Made by a program: the position numbers and the translations under genes
Notes under the pieces: generated by a model
Told to the model about the DNA's origin: nothing
The model's database searches: none
What the model saw: the letters and a program-made list of their open reading frames with translations, nothing else
From: Blastocatellia bacterium
Lineage (GTDB): Bacteria; Acidobacteriota; Blastocatellia; Chloracidobacteriales; JADJPF01
Direction: 5' to 3'
Length of the DNA: 6,501 nucleotides
Assembly (NCBI GenBank): GCA_016789295.1
Contig: JAEUQL010000214.1
Coordinates: 1-6,501 of the forward strand
Shown: positions 6,434 through 6,501 of the stretch, one piece after another
How positions within the stretch are numbered: position 1 is the stretch's first letter
Layout: each line of letters opens with the position of its first letter

Positions 6434-6501
6434 TTTGAGCTAGTGGTCTATTCTTAGAATCTAACATTTGACTGAAATAGAGTTCTATAAGCCTATTTTC
6501 G

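Overview
The window is a compact bacterial locus with short intergenic gaps, none over 300 bases. It is AT-rich by eye. One gene runs on the + strand (cut by the left edge) and four run on the - strand. The organism is not certain. The large Ser/Thr kinase carries two zinc-ribbon modules of the form CxxCxxxYPxxxxFCxxDGxxL. That combination is one I associate with Acidobacteriota, in particular Blastocatellia/Chloracidobacteria-type genomes, so an acidobacterium is my leading but low-confidence guess. No mobile element, CRISPR array, rRNA or tRNA gene was seen.

Layout from left to right. 1-492 (+): the C-terminal part of a beta-rich protein. 499-519: a perfect 8-bp GC-rich hairpin between convergent genes. 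520-2973 (-): an 817-residue membrane-anchored Ser/Thr protein kinase. Its N-terminus is a second, degenerate kinase C-lobe, followed by two membrane helices joined by a Pro-rich loop, two zinc ribbons, and an intact C-terminal kinase. 2991-3034: a long hairpin just before the kinase start. 3048-4502 (-): a PitA-type phosphate transporter. 4524-4549: a strong intrinsic terminator (- strand sense) only about 20 bases upstream of the pit start. 4660-5742 (-): a CorA magnesium channel/transporter. 5752-6348 (-): a small exported, charged, coiled-coil protein, 9 bases from corA and probably cotranscribed with it.

Functional reading (inference): the exported protein and corA form one transcription unit, with the terminator at 4524-4549 at its end. 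pit follows in the same direction. Known Pit transporters of the PitA type carry divalent-metal-phosphate complexes, so corA next to pit suggests linked Mg2+ and phosphate handling. The kinase downstream of pit may be separately expressed.

The most unusual item is the kinase. It pairs an active kinase with a pseudokinase C-lobe that lacks the N-lobe, HRD, DFG and nearly all of the activation loop. Both are predicted on the cytoplasmic side of a two-helix membrane hairpin. The second point of interest is that pit and the kinase gene both have a terminator-like stem-loop within about 30 bases of their start codons.
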